Assembly: GCA_037976565.1 (NCBI GenBank)
Contig: CP137666.1
Location: 53,657,271 to 53,721,270 of the forward strand
Direction of reading: 5' to 3'
DNA length: 64,000 nt
DNA from: Mesocentrotus franciscanus
Lineage: Eukaryota > Echinodermata > Echinoidea > Camarodonta > Strongylocentrotidae
The position numbers were made by a program, and so were the translations under genes. The notes below the pieces were generated by a model. It saw only the letters and a program-made list of their open reading frames with translations, did not search any database and was not told where the DNA came from. This document shows positions 24,201-35,200 of this stretch, piece after piece. Position 1 is the first letter of the stretch; each line of letters opens with the position of its first letter.

Positions 24201-25202
24201 TTAGAATTATCTACCAATTGATTATTTAGTATTTTAGAATACACAGGCTATAATTAAATATGCCTGAAAAGGCTATAATGGCTCGATCTAGATCTATATC
24301 TTTCCTTGAAAAATGATTGAATTCAAGAAAATATATAGACTCTACAATGTCCTAAGCTAAGGCTGAGAAAACGAATAAAGTCTTTCATATCAAAACTTCT
24401 TGATAAAAAGATCTAGATTCTAGACAGACTAGAGTCTAGAGGGTGTCTGGTCAAGTCGCCCCCCAGCCGGTCGCCTCCTATACACAGTCGCCTCCTATAC
24501 GCAGTCGCCCCCAAATTTTGTGGTCGGGTTAATAGGGTTAGGGTTAGGGTTAGGGTTAATAGGGTTAGAGTTAGGGTTAGAATTAGGGTAAGGGTTAGGG
24601 TTAGGGTAAGGTTTAGGGTTAGGGTTAGGGTTAGGGTTAAGTTTAGGGTTAAAATCGCCAAAACGAAATCGGGGGCGACATGACCAATTGGGGGCGACTT
24701 TGTAAGGGGGCGGGCTGACATTGGGCCACCTGACATGGAACCGTCTAGAGAGCGCCTATTAGATGTAGACTATTTTGACTATTTGAGGAAAGAGTTTTTC
24801 ATTCCCAATTTATCTACGAAATATCAATTAGAATTACAGAATCGAAGGATATTATTGAATTCCGTTGCATAGCATATCTGCCACGGCCACGTCCCTCCCC
24901 CGCGCATTAAAATAAATCACAATTATGCTTATGCCTGGCCTGGAGTTCTTTTCTTTCAAGAGTGAGTGTCATGCATGTCCATACCCCAGTGCAGTACTAG
25001 ATACGTGAAAAATAACATGCGGGACCAAGCCGACAATTTAACGGACTCGGAGCCCCTTGGCTGTGTCGTAAATTACTTACCCCGTGTCATTCTCTGCAGC
25101 AGCTGCGGAACATAACCTTGCCCCTTGGTAGCAGGTTGGTCTAAAGACTCCATTTCTGGCAGTAAATTTTGCCAAATTACCCAAAGATCGCAACATGGCC
25201 AT
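11930..25202 (-). CDS. ACADL: Long-chain acyl-CoA dehydrogenase, mitochondrial (one exon frameshifted)
   Basis: Nine coding exons on the minus strand: 25202-25081, 23903-23751, 23287-23150, 21455-21291, 16612-16546, 15132-14968, 14561-14348, 13658-13531, 12110-11930. All have GT-AG borders and matching phases. The product is about 444 aa (human ACADL 430). The N terminus (MAMLRSLGNLAKFTARNG) is Arg-rich and lacks acidic residues, as for a mitochondrial presequence. Family marks are AMTEPAAGSDLQG (residues ~185-200, spanning exons 4-5), FFEDVRLPASALLG, EFMFEETRNY with the likely catalytic Glu region, and QLHGGWGYMWEYPIA near the C terminus. The enzyme is an FAD flavoprotein that oxidises long-chain acyl-CoA to trans-2-enoyl-CoA in the matrix and passes electrons to ETF. 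The seventh exon (14348-14561) is 2 nt short near 14456-14464 and changes frame, so the gene as written is broken. ACADL is preferred over other ACADs because of the IGTRPIFSEEHD and SDLQGIKT segments. Confidence 0.94.
13256..13465 (+). mobile_element. tRNA-derived SINE in ACADL intron 8
   Basis: Begins with a tRNA-like head holding an A box (TGGCTCGGTGG, 13269-13279), an anticodon-loop-like TCTCATAACT and a B box (GGTTCGAAACC, 13312-13322). A ~130-bp unrelated body follows, then an A-rich tail (about 13452-13465). The acceptor stem does not pair and no tRNA 3' half is complete, so it is a SINE and not a functional tRNA gene. Confidence 0.75.
14348..14561 (-). CDS. ACADL: ACADL coding exon 7 with an apparent 2-nt deletion
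   Basis: Both neighbours require this exon to be phase 0 on both sides, so its length should be divisible by three, but it is 214 nt. From the acceptor it reads DTCELFFEDVRLPASALLG ... NQLPRE, then stops making sense at CCTAGAGAGGCTT (minus strand, 14456-14464). Resuming two bases out of register gives RLIIGVGCQAHTEFMFEETR and on to KAFGKTLANIQ at the donor. One AG/GA dinucleotide appears to be missing from an AGAGAGAGG run. Confidence 0.9.
15396..15495. repeat. GCGCATGC-rich inverted repeat with an NRF1-type site
   Basis: GCGCATGCGCAATATGAAA (from 15432) is mirrored by TTTTCATATTGCGCATG (to about 15493), giving a hairpin-capable inverted repeat with internal GCGCATGAAGCATGCGC. It sits in ACADL intron 5. 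The palindrome GCGCATGCGC at 15432-15441 is a perfect core for the NRF1 family, known in sea urchin as P3A2. Confidence 0.55.
15830..16366. mobile_element. TTAA-flanked MITE, family A copy 1 (ACADL intron 5)
   Basis: Ends AGGTACTATGTCCCATTTGC and GCAAATGGGACATAGTACCT form a perfect terminal inverted repeat of at least 20 bp, with TTAA directly outside each end (15826-15829 and 16367-16370). TTAA target choice is characteristic of piggyBac-type transposases. 537 bp, non-coding. Relatives are at 28349-28783 (truncated) and 34243-34765 (complete). Confidence 0.88.
17270..18770. mobile_element. Inverted-repeat element with internal ~145-176-bp tandem array (ACADL intron 4)
   Basis: The left part carries TGTATCCCCCGGCAGT (about 17294) and the right end its inverse ACTGCCGGGGGATACA (about 18748-18763) followed by ATAAG. 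Between them are about seven tandem units marked by (T/C)GACCTTTGACCC, GGCAGCATCACCAAAA, GTGTAGATT.TACCAAGATA and GAAAGAAATCCGTCAAG. Spacing alternates, with a higher-order dimer of about 333 bp (18037 to 18371 units). A GC-rich GACGGACGCGGCGGCGG stretch (about 18672-18700) precedes the right hairpin. The arrangement resembles the pearl/HINE class of Helitron-related non-autonomous elements. Confidence 0.7.
19762..20159. mobile_element. TTAA-flanked MITE, family C (ACADL intron 4)
   Basis: Left end AGGTAAAGACCAGTTTTGG and right end CCAGAACTGGTCTTTATCT are inverted repeats with TTAA immediately outside both (19758-19761, 20160-20163). 398 bp, non-coding. A degraded relative is near 9950-10165. 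Confidence 0.85.
20700..21130. repeat. Dispersed repeat shared with 3.1-3.7 kb and 25.5-25.8 kb
   Basis: Contains segments such as GTGTTTCTCGTCC, GGCAGGGCATTACTATT (here inverted), GCTATAATTAGCATGGCAGCC and a GACAAAACAAATTATTTGTATC-like piece that also occur at 3120-3270 and 3660-3730. Probably fragments of one larger transposon; ends not resolved. Confidence 0.55.
21203..21245 (+). repeat. (CTA)n microsatellite
   Basis: About 14 uninterrupted CTA/TAC trinucleotides, 46 bp from the 3' border of ACADL exon 4 in genomic order, that is, just inside intron 4. Confidence 0.9.
22253..22529. mobile_element. MITE with ACCTGCCAAC ends (ACADL intron 3)
   Basis: Terminal inverted repeat ACCTGCCAAC ... 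GTTGGCAGGT with an interior rich in GAATATTC/AATATTCTGG. The TIR tail (GCCAAC) resembles that of the CAGAGATGCCAAC family, so it may be a related family. Confidence 0.6.
22814..23117. repeat. ~300-bp purine tract (GAA/GGA/CAAGAA)n next to ACADL exon 3
   Basis: The plus strand is almost pure purine: GGAGAA repeats (about 22855-22915), then GAA repeats (about 22916-22990), then GAACAAGAA-type repeats to 23117. In gene orientation this is a polypyrimidine (TTC)n tract starting about 33 nt after the splice donor of exon 3 (23150). The long Arg/Glu/Lys or Leu/Ser/Phe frames across it are artefacts of the repeat. Confidence 0.95.
24442..24742. mobile_element. Insert carrying interstitial telomeric repeats, with 8-bp flanking duplications
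   Basis: About 120 bp (24531-24652) is made of TTAGGG and close variants (TTAATAGGG, TTAGAG, TAAGGG). It lies between two GTCGCC-rich arms, several copies of GTCGCCCCC on the left and GGGGGCGAC on the right. The 301-bp segment is flanked by the perfect direct repeat GTCTAGAG (24434-24441 and 24743-24750). It sits in ACADL intron 1, far from any chromosome end visible here. Confidence 0.7.
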
Positions 25203-28200
25203 GGTTGTCTGGACGGCTGACAGGTAGGGTCACAATGCAATGCAATTCCGGAGTGCGCAATGGAATCAGACGTAGACGTCGTGCGTGACCACCAGTGCAG
25301 TATACATATACAGTGCGTATTACGAGATCGAAGTTGTGTAACGCAATCTTCCCCGGGCTCTATTCCCCGGGCTCTTCCCCGGCACTGGATTTATATCACC
25401 GCAAAATCAAGTTTCGGATTCTATTTGGCTTCGCCTTTGGAGCACAATATAAATGACAAGCGATGACAATGAAATAAAATAGAATAACAAGAATAAAAGC
25501 GTTTTCAAGTGCCTTAATTTTGAATCTGCAATGGGGGGTCCCTGACTCCTGGATCTGCCAATGAAAATTATTAGTTATAGGTTTCCCTCCCCCCATGCAC
25601 TCCGGGGTTGGAGGGACCGCATTCATGTTCCCAAAATCTCCGGTAAAGGGGTACTTTTCACGCAAGAAAGTCCGGCCCGTAATATAATGACTTTACACAC
25701 TCGAGGATAGGGGTACGTGCTTTCAAAGGGAGGGAACATGTATACGCGCGTACCCTAAATAACACTGAATGGGGGGGGTTCTCTGCATAATTATATTTCT
25801 CCCCTTTTTTTAGAGCTAGCTGCCCTTCCTTTCTTTCATTCTACTCTCGATTCAGCCTCTCCCCCTCCTCCCTTCCCCAGCTCTTTTTCTCTCTCTTTGG
25901 CCTTTTAAACTTTTGGGGGATCGATTTAAAATTGGAAAAAGTGAGATTTTCACCTAGCCAATCTCTCATCCAATAAGGTTATTGCTTTCGCTTATGATTT
26001 TTTTTTTTTTAAAAGAGCTCTTTTAATCAGAGCTTTCCAGAGTTAGATCACTAGACACACAAGTTATATTTCCTTGCTACATGCATGTATAATGCAATGT
26101 CCAGATATTTCACTTTATATAGACCCTCATTGTGCAATTTTGCCAAAATTTTCCTGCTAACCTGTTTCCCCAATTTTGTCTGTTATAAAAAGTGTATTTC
26201 TATGTTAATTTAGTTATCATAAATATGGAACTTTAAAAATATTTCTTGATCTGTTGCAAACTCTGTGCCCTTTCTTTTAACCGTTTGTTCAATAATTTCT
26301 TTTCCCCCTTTCCAATTTCACCTTTCTTCCTTCATCCCTTCAAAAGTTGCTAACCTCCGCCCCCTCACTGGCACACACACACACACAATATGTATATATA
26401 ATATATACATGAGCAGAACACTTCAAAACACATTGTTATTCATATCCCTCTGCTATAAATCTGTAATAATTTCATTAATGTTCCCAAATGAATCAGCAAG
26501 ACATGTAGGTTGTTCATCATATGGGGTAAAAATTATCTGAGGGAACAACATTCATTCTATTTCAATATGCCACACAATAGCTTGTACAATGCATTACTAT
26601 AATACTAGTCTAAAGAAAATTACTTGCAAATAACACAAATAATATAAAAAGTATGAAAATTTATTCAAATTAAGAAATAATGATTTACAGAGCGATATCT
26701 AGAAAAAATTAGGATCATAAATTAAAATACATTATTTGCATAATAATCATTACATTTCATTTGTACAGTCAACTTAAATATAAAGATAAAAGAAAAATTG
26801 AAAATGGACGGATAGTATCTGAAAGCTAATATCAACCTTTACCCTAGCTCTAACATACAGACAAGGAACAATGTGTACAGATAGGCAATACAGAAGACTG
26901 TTGCACTCTATTCAATGTAAGGTTATTTCTTTCCCTTGAAATATAAATCCACAATACACATGACTTATATAACTCCAGTAGAATAGTTTCATCTAATTTG
27001 TGATAATGGTAAGTTATAAATTTGCATAATTTCAGTGTTTTGTCTTTATACTATAAAGACATAATGCTGCCTGATATTATCAAACTATGTTTGCATGTAG
27101 TACTTTCATAAGGAAGGGGGAGGATCAATGACTGGTAAATTTCTCTATTCCACATAATAAACAGTGCTTTGTATTAAAGCAATTTACAAATAGTTGGATT
27201 CATTCATACAACATGCTTTATGTTACTGCTAGCTACAAGTATCTCTACTCCTTTGAAAGTATGTTTGCACATAAAGTGTTTTCTCCAAAATACATGATCC
27301 CTACTACTCAATGTCAGAAATACTATATCCTATATTCTTAAATTCATTTATGTATTTGTTACAGCAAAATGTATGTTACATGGTCCAGAAATATGAGATG
27401 AGTTGCATTCTTTCCCATTATTCCCGCTTTTACATTTCTTGTACATATAAAATACAATATTTACATACATAAACACACACTTGCACACTCAAACAAATAT
27501 TGTAAAAATATCATAAGAATATAACAACATATAATCTATCTATACAAAGAGGATATTCTACACCTCTCAAAATTGTAGAAATCTCATAATTACTTATAAA
27601 TTACTTCATTCAAACCACTAGATAATAAATACATAAACATGTACATACTAGCTTACTTAAGTTTTTAAGCATAGTTAGCTATATAACAATGAGTACAACA
27701 TAGGCATGTTGGTTACTGAATACTTAACCTCATTCAGTAGAAGTCAACAATGAGTGAATGAAATCGTCCTTACATCATTGTTTACAGTACATACATGTAC
27801 ATTGATAGAAAATATTGATACTGATCAAAATATACATGAGGAACAGTTGAAAACCTCAGTTTGTTCATTTACTTGAATTTTCAAATATGATTTGCATATT
27901 TTTTTATAGACAATTATCATTCAAATAAATGCATATATACCAACTCAATATTTGAATACAATGAAATGGAGCTCAAGGTGAATTTTCGAATGATTATTAC
28001 CTACCCTACTTTAAAAATCAACAAAATACGTGTCCTTTCTAATAAATTTATTGAGATTAAATAAATTCATGTTTTTACATATCAACACAATCCTGTTTGG
28101 TATCAATTACAAAAATAACCTCCATATTAAAGTGAACAATACTGCCCAACCCCATCTTCTATGATTTCTGATATTAATATGCTTATAATAATTGTATTCA

Positions 28201-29228
28201 TGGTCCTATGATCCTGTATTTGGGTTCTAGCACTATCTGGTTGTATGGAGGGAAGTGTCAATACAGATTTTGAATAGAAGAGAAGACAGTAAGGAGTCCC
28301 CCATCCAAAGAGGGGTCAAGTTCATGACCTTTATTCTTAAAAGTGGCTTAGGGCTTGAACACGTCTTTTTGTGGTAAAATAACGACCGTTAGTTGTTGAA
28401 TCGATTTTTAGGGATTGCAATCCTTTTAGTAAATAGTCTGATTTTCAGACCCTTGTACCAAATGGTCGTACATTTTGTGCTACACAAAGATTCAATCAGT
28501 TTAATTTTGGCCATTACAAGAAGTGGGTTATTGATGTAGACAAATGCTCATGTACCCTTTACAGCTCATGTTATGTATGTTAATACCAAAGAAAGAAAAA
28601 AAGTCAGTCAGTCACTCAATAGTGTCTGACAGTGAAGTCTAAACAGGTTTCCTTGCATAATGATTTGAATACTAGGACACTGCTAACGTTTAAATTTCAC
28701 AGATAGGACATACGTGACATATTCATAAATTCCTGCAAAGTTCTACAGAATCTGATGTTGGCTGCAAATGGGACATAGTACCTTTACGTTAAACTTGCCT
28801 CATCTTAGTCCACTGATTCATAGAAGGCCGAATGTCAACAACCTCATTTTGAACAAATTACTCTAATTGTGTAACAAAGTATGTCCGAAAAGAAAATAAT
28901 TCAATTATCAAATGAAAGTGAGAAAAACTGTTTCACTGTGAAATGATTTATTTGGTTTAATTTAGTTACTGAATTATTGCAATTTGAACAGATGATGAAG
29001 AGGTTGACGTTTGGTACTTTCATAACTAGGAGGACCTATTCAATGCGCTTAGTATTGTTTAAACCTGGCCAGAATAATTAAGTCCACTTTCAAGAATACT
29101 GACCCATGCCATGGAGTTGCATTAGGTATCGATGATTACAACCACATTCAATATCTGCCTTAGTCAGGTCCAATGCTCTGGATTCAGAGTTTATACTATG
29201 CATGACCAGCTGATGCTGACGCAGGGTT
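25203..29228. other. Intergenic/untranslated region between ACADL and the double-C2 gene
   Basis: The right-hand neighbour of the ACADL start (25203-25380) is GC-richer and probably holds its promoter (GACGTAGACGTCGTGCGTGAC near 25267). 25500-25780 repeats the 3.2-3.7 kb mosaic (GCGTACCCTAAATAACACTG). A CA microsatellite is at about 26372-26388. 26.5-28.3 kb is AT-rich with no gene seen and may include the 3' UTR of the double-C2 gene. A truncated family A MITE is at 28349-28783. Confidence 0.55.
28349..28783. mobile_element. Truncated family A MITE
   Basis: Retains the right terminus GCAAATGGGACATAGTACCT. The interior (TTTCAGACCCTTGTACC, GGTCGTACATTTTGTGCT) is colinear with 34243-34765. The left end is lost and the right flank is TTAC instead of TTAA. 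Confidence 0.8.
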
Positions 29229-32200
29229 TTAAGTTGGTACTCCATTCACGATCCGAACCTTTGCAGAAGACCCTGCCTTACGACTGTGGACTGTCAGCAC
29301 CTGAAACATGAACAATCAAACAAACAAACAAAAACATGACAAGATCATGGTTACCATGTACATTTGAAAATAACATTAAACTCACATCATGCAACAAATA
29401 TACAGGTATTAAATTAAAGTTCCCTGTTGCAAAGAGATTTGCACATTTTCTGAACTTCAAATATTATCATCATGTCTGTCAACTTACTCAGGAAGTAGGA
29501 AAGACAGTCTATCTGCAATGTATTTTATCAATTGTAATACCAAATGAAGTTCATAATAAATCAGATTAATATAAAACTTTGTATTGCCAATTTGCCATCA
29601 CGTGTTTTTTCAATTACACTGAAAATGTTAAGCTAATAAAATTAACAAACCAACTCTAAGCATTCATTCAAGTATTTTTGTACTGCAAGAAATATTTCTT
29701 GCATGTAATATCAATGCGATAGGATCCTGCGAATTAAGTGACAAGACTGAACAAAACTGTCTCCTGTTAACCTGTGCAAGTCTCTGTCAAATAGAAAATC
29801 AAGTAAGCAAGTCTGAGATAACTGGAAGAAAAGCCTGCAATTTGAGTCAAAAGCAAATTCCAAGCATGCCCTAACTCTCTTTAACACTATGATATACAAT
29901 ACTTAAAGGGGAAGTCCACCCTGAAAATAAGTTGTTTTAATACAAGGAGAAAAATGAGAAGAACAGATCACTGAAGGTTTGAGAAAAATCGGACAATAAA
30001 TAAGAAAGTTATGGATTTTTTTAATCCATAACTTTTCATGAAATACTTGAAATCTGTGAGTCGAATTGGCAACGCGGTCTCTAAATATGTCACCCCTCAC
30101 ATTTTATCCTTTGCTTAATGCAAGAAATGTAATTAAATTCCATTTTGATCAAAAGATATATTTTCTTCATGCCTATCTCGATCATATATCACGGATAACA
30201 TGTTCATTCATGCACCCCCATATAAGGTAGGTCTACTATTCCATTAACATTCAGAGAAATGGAGATTTTGGGTCATTCTGTCATTCAGATCAGTGGTGAA
30301 TTGTGAGGGGATGACATCACAATTTCTGACCGCATTGCTAATTGTCTCAAAGATTCCATAACTTTCTTATTTGTTGTTTGATTTTTCTCAAAATTTCACT
30401 GAATTGTTTCTCTAATTTTTCTGCTTCTATTAAAACCAATTTAATATTAGGTTGGACTTCTTCTTTAAAAATTGAGATTATAATTTATATAACGTGATCT
30501 GGTAGACTAACCTTGTTGCCTCTCTGTTTCTGAAAGACTAACCCTGGGTACCTGTAGACAGAGTGGGCATACATAGCTTCCCGGAACTCTTGCACTGTAG
30601 CAGTCTGTGACCATTTGGTCCTTGTCCTCTCAGAGTTTTTCTACAATTAAAAAAGACAGAGGAATGAGTGCAAAGATTCCTGAATTACACTCACATTACA
30701 ATTTAGACCATTATCTGAAATTACCAGTTATGTTAAGCAAAAAGTAATCATAGATCAGCAAAGTTTATTCCATTTCCATGACAATTACCTACCATAATAG
30801 CCACTACGATAAGGCAGGCTACCACAATAATATTTAAAAGTTCTTGAATATATGATTTCCTGAAACTCTACATTACCCAGAGATGCCAACCTCTTGACAC
30901 AAAAAAAAAACAGACTGAATATCCTTAAATAATCAGATTTTGTAGAGAAAAATCAGATTTTCACGAAAACTCGACACTACCACTGGCCCGTTGGCCCGGG
31001 GCCAGTAAAATTTCAGAAAAATGTTTTACTGGTAAGAACGGTCAAGTAAAAGTTTGCTCTTTCATTAAAATTTAATGAGAAAATTGTAAAGCAAAGTTTT
31101 TTGGGGGGTTGCGGGGGGTTTACTTGTACATGTTTATATGCGATTCCGCGGTTTTTATGGTTTCAATGGTTTTCATGGTTTAAAAAAAAAAAAATGTTTT
31201 TTGTTGTTGAAAAATCGTATTTTAAGAGGTGATATCGTATTATCGTATTTCACTCTTATTATCATACTAAATACGATTTAATCGTACTGGTTGGCATCTC
31301 TGCAGTGATTACCCTTCAATCAATACTACCCTATATACTCCAGTACTCCACATACTAGTCTAGACCTAGTCGAGTCTGACCTAGAAGCAAAACACAATTT
31401 CTTACATTAAAATACAATTTAAAAGTGCATGCTCATCTGTCACTAAAGCCTCATTCACCTACAACACAATAAAATACTGATAAAAACACTGCAGCAAAAT
31501 AAGAAATGAAAATATAAAACAACAACAATAACAACAACAAACAAGCAAACATGCAAAAAAAAATATAGTGTGCTTCACATTTTTAAATATGATAACACTT
31601 TGATAAGTAACTACGCTTTTAACTTTTTAAGCCCTTTTTTCCCGCTCCCCCAGTTGCCATTCTGATTCATTTACACGTTGCCTAGCTTGATTAAACATGG
31701 TTTGCAGAATTCAAGAAAAAGAAGAAATATCTTACCAAGTCTGCCAAAGGGAACTTTCCTGAGAACCCCTGACTGATGTCCAAATTATCCAGATCAATGA
31801 ACACCTGTCCCATATCCTCACTGTCTCCGACTAGAGCTTTGTCAAGCACATGCAGGACCAAATATCTGCAGTGAAGCGATTCACAACAGCAGGAATAAAG
31901 GGTTAAAATATATTTCCATAAAAACTTGAATATTCTTAATAATGGTTGTGTGTTCTCATTGCCCCCCCCCCCATTTTTATTATGGGTCAACCAAACCTTG
32001 TTAACAACTAACAAGTTAAATTGTGTGAAAGCAGACACAAAAAAAGAAACATGATGGTGAGCTGTTCAAAGAAAGATGGGTCGTTCAACTGTAATATGAT
32101 TATCTACTAAATTCTCTCTTTAAACATATATTCCCTCAGCTCTGTACTCAAGATACACCATTCTAGTCAATTAGAAATTAAAAATAAGACAATCATTAAT

Positions 32201-35200
32201 TCACTTTTACAATAACGTTGAATATTCGCCAATCCATAAATTGTAACACTCACTATTTAATCAAGGCTGATGTTATAACATTTTATCCAGAGGTCTTTTT
32301 TGAAAATCGCTACCTGTTCCCATACGATCATTTCAATGACTGATAATCATTGTCCTATTGCCATGTCATGCAATTTACCCATCCTATGAGACAAAGGTCC
32401 TACCTGTTCGTAAACTCCTCCTGAGCCAGCGTGAAGTCAAAGGTCTCCTCCCAGACAGGATCCAGCATCTTCTTCTGGACCTTGGTCTCCTCAACCTTGT
32501 GTATGCCTGGAATGAGTACCTTGACGTAGGGGTGTGGCATCTTCTTAGCATCCCTGCAGACTAGTCCTTCTGCACTATGAACTCTGACCTTTAGGGTGTC
32601 TGGTAGCTGGTAGGTCAATGTGATCTTGAGCTCTCCTTGGATGCCGAGATCAGTCTACAGTAAGGTAGGGTTAAAAAGCAACATGCAAATGCATCAAAAT
32701 AGAAGCATAGTCCTAACAATTCACAAACATTTATTACATGATATAAGACATGAGAATATATGATGTTTCATGTTTCATGCTACATGATGTAATATGACAC
32801 ATTTTTATATAATGTATATTGTGACTGCTATTCAAGGAAAGGTTTCATGAACATGTACATCATAGTTTAAGTCAGGATCAGAAGAAAACAGAGATAAACA
32901 ACAACAAAAGCCATAATCACATAGATGCATCACAAAGATAGAGTCCAATAGAGGTGTAATCAGTCTTACATGATTACTTTGAAAACTTTTTTATCTGGAT
33001 TAAACCTAACAATAATTGGAATTATGGAATATTTTACATTTATCTTAAATTGTATGAGATTTGGGGTTAACAAGAGACTGAAGATTTGAACATTTTCTAG
33101 ATTGATGTTACATTAAACAATCATGGGTGGTATTCCGATAGCGCGAACTAAGTTAAGATCGGCTTAACTAGTTCACACTTTTATGGAGTGCCTGTTGCCA
33201 ACTCATTTTCCCTGTACAGATTATTTTAATCCTGCAATGAAAAGTGTCCTAAAAATTAATTTTGCAATGAAATGGGAGAAAAAGATAATATGAGTATGAA
33301 CTGAATTTCAATAAAGTCTTTGATAGATTATCTTTGTCATGAATATTGAAGGAGGAAGATGAAACCTAGCATTCCATAGAAGTGTGAACTAAAATTCTTG
33401 TTTAGTCTGGACTTAGTCCCAGCTTAACTTAAGAGAATACCACCCCATGACTTTAACATTATGCACATAATCAAATCAAGAGAAGTCTATCTACCTCTGG
33501 TTGCAACTCAAACCAGCTAGTGATGATGTCACTGAAATCCATGCTTCCAAGTTGGATGATGTTCTCCCCAATGAAGTCAGCCTTCCCAAACGGATCATGA
33601 CTAAGTACGCTCACTCTCAACTGAGTCTCGGCAATGTCCTCTTCACTCAACTTGAAGGTGAAGATTTCATTGAAGGTGGGATTAAGAGTCTTCTTGACAT
33701 ACTGAGTTGACTTCTTCCCTTCATCATGGAGGTCAGGAATGAGTTCCATCTATATACAAGAAAATTTAGTGACTATTCATTTCAAAAGTAACGGCCTTAT
33801 CTCAACTTAATTATGTAGCTGCATAGTTACATTCCTAATTATAAGGATAAGCAGATTTTTTTTCCCCCACTCATACTTAAACATATTTGTTATCTAATAA
33901 AGCACAAATAATAAAGGTACTGTATTTCCAAATGACAGAAATATAGTCCATAGACTCCATACAAACGATTCTTAGAATTAAAATAATTTGACTTCAATTT
34001 GTGGAAGGTGATAAAATTTAATAAAATGATAAAAGTATACGGTACCTGTTTTCAAAGCACATTAGGCCTAAAAAAAAAACTTGTTGTATTGCCCTTTAGG
34101 TGCCAAAACATGGGTCGGTCGGTCGGAAAAGTTTTTTTGTTTTTTTTAACCTTTTTTTGTTGCCTCTGTGGGCCGATATTTTTCAGTTTTTTTTTTTTTT
34201 TTCCCGCCCTCTTTTGGCTGATATTTCTTTTTAATGCTTTAAAGGTACTGTGTCCCATTTGCAGGCCAAAAAAATGAAAAATGGCATTTGAAAGACAACA
34301 CGAATTTAGAACTTCCCTAAAAAAAAGGGGGCTTGAAAATGTCTTTAAGTGGGAAAATAACTACTATTACTTGTCAAATAGACTTAGGAGCTATAGAGCC
34401 AGTAAGTAATAGTCTGATTTTTCAGACCATTGTACCGAATGGTCGTACGTTTTATGCTGCCCAAGGATCCAATCAGTTTAATTTTGGCCATTACAAGAAG
34501 TGGGTTATTGATGTAGACTCATGCTCATGTACCCTTTACAACTCATTTTATGTATGTTATTGTACCAAAGATGAAAAAAAAGCCAGTCAGTCACTCATTA
34601 GTGTCTGACAGTGAAGTCTAGCAAGTAAACGGGTTTCCTTGCATAATTTGAATATTAGGACACTGCTAACGTTTAAATTTCACAGATAGGACATACATGA
34701 CATATTCATAATTCCTGCAAAGTTCTACAGAATTTGATGTTGGCTGCAAAAGGGACATAGTATCTTTAATACATGTGTTTCAGCGTCATCTTTCCATTCA
34801 TATCTTTTTCACCTCATAATAATCCATGGTTTGCAATGTTGTGTTGAGACCAGGAGTGGTTGAGACAAACACTCTGTGCTTCCCAGCTGACGAAGTTGGT
34901 TTTCAACACTGGCACTGCGCATGCGCGGCATTTAATTCACGGCCGGGGCCGGGGCGGACAGCACTGAATGACCACCAATTGAGAGATTGATTTGAGACTG
35001 TCAGGCAATATATCAACGGATTCCAAATTGATGAAAAATGATGAGGCCGGGGTCTACTTGCATGTTTACGCTAGTAGGATTTTGAAACTAGGGCAGAAGA
35101 CGAGTGAGAATTTGGGAATAATTTGATTTTATGCATTTATATCCCATTTAAACAAACAAAATACATATTTTTTTATACATTAATAAAAAAAATTCTAAAA

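Noticed and set aside
24531..24652. TTAGGG repeats as a chromosome end or fusion point
   Set aside because: The tract is short, degenerate, intronic, and lies inside a 301-bp insert bounded by 8-bp direct repeats; genes continue on both sides.
33999..34277. 92-residue frame in the double-C2 intron
   Set aside because: It overlaps the end of the 1.24-kb element and poly-T runs; not coding.
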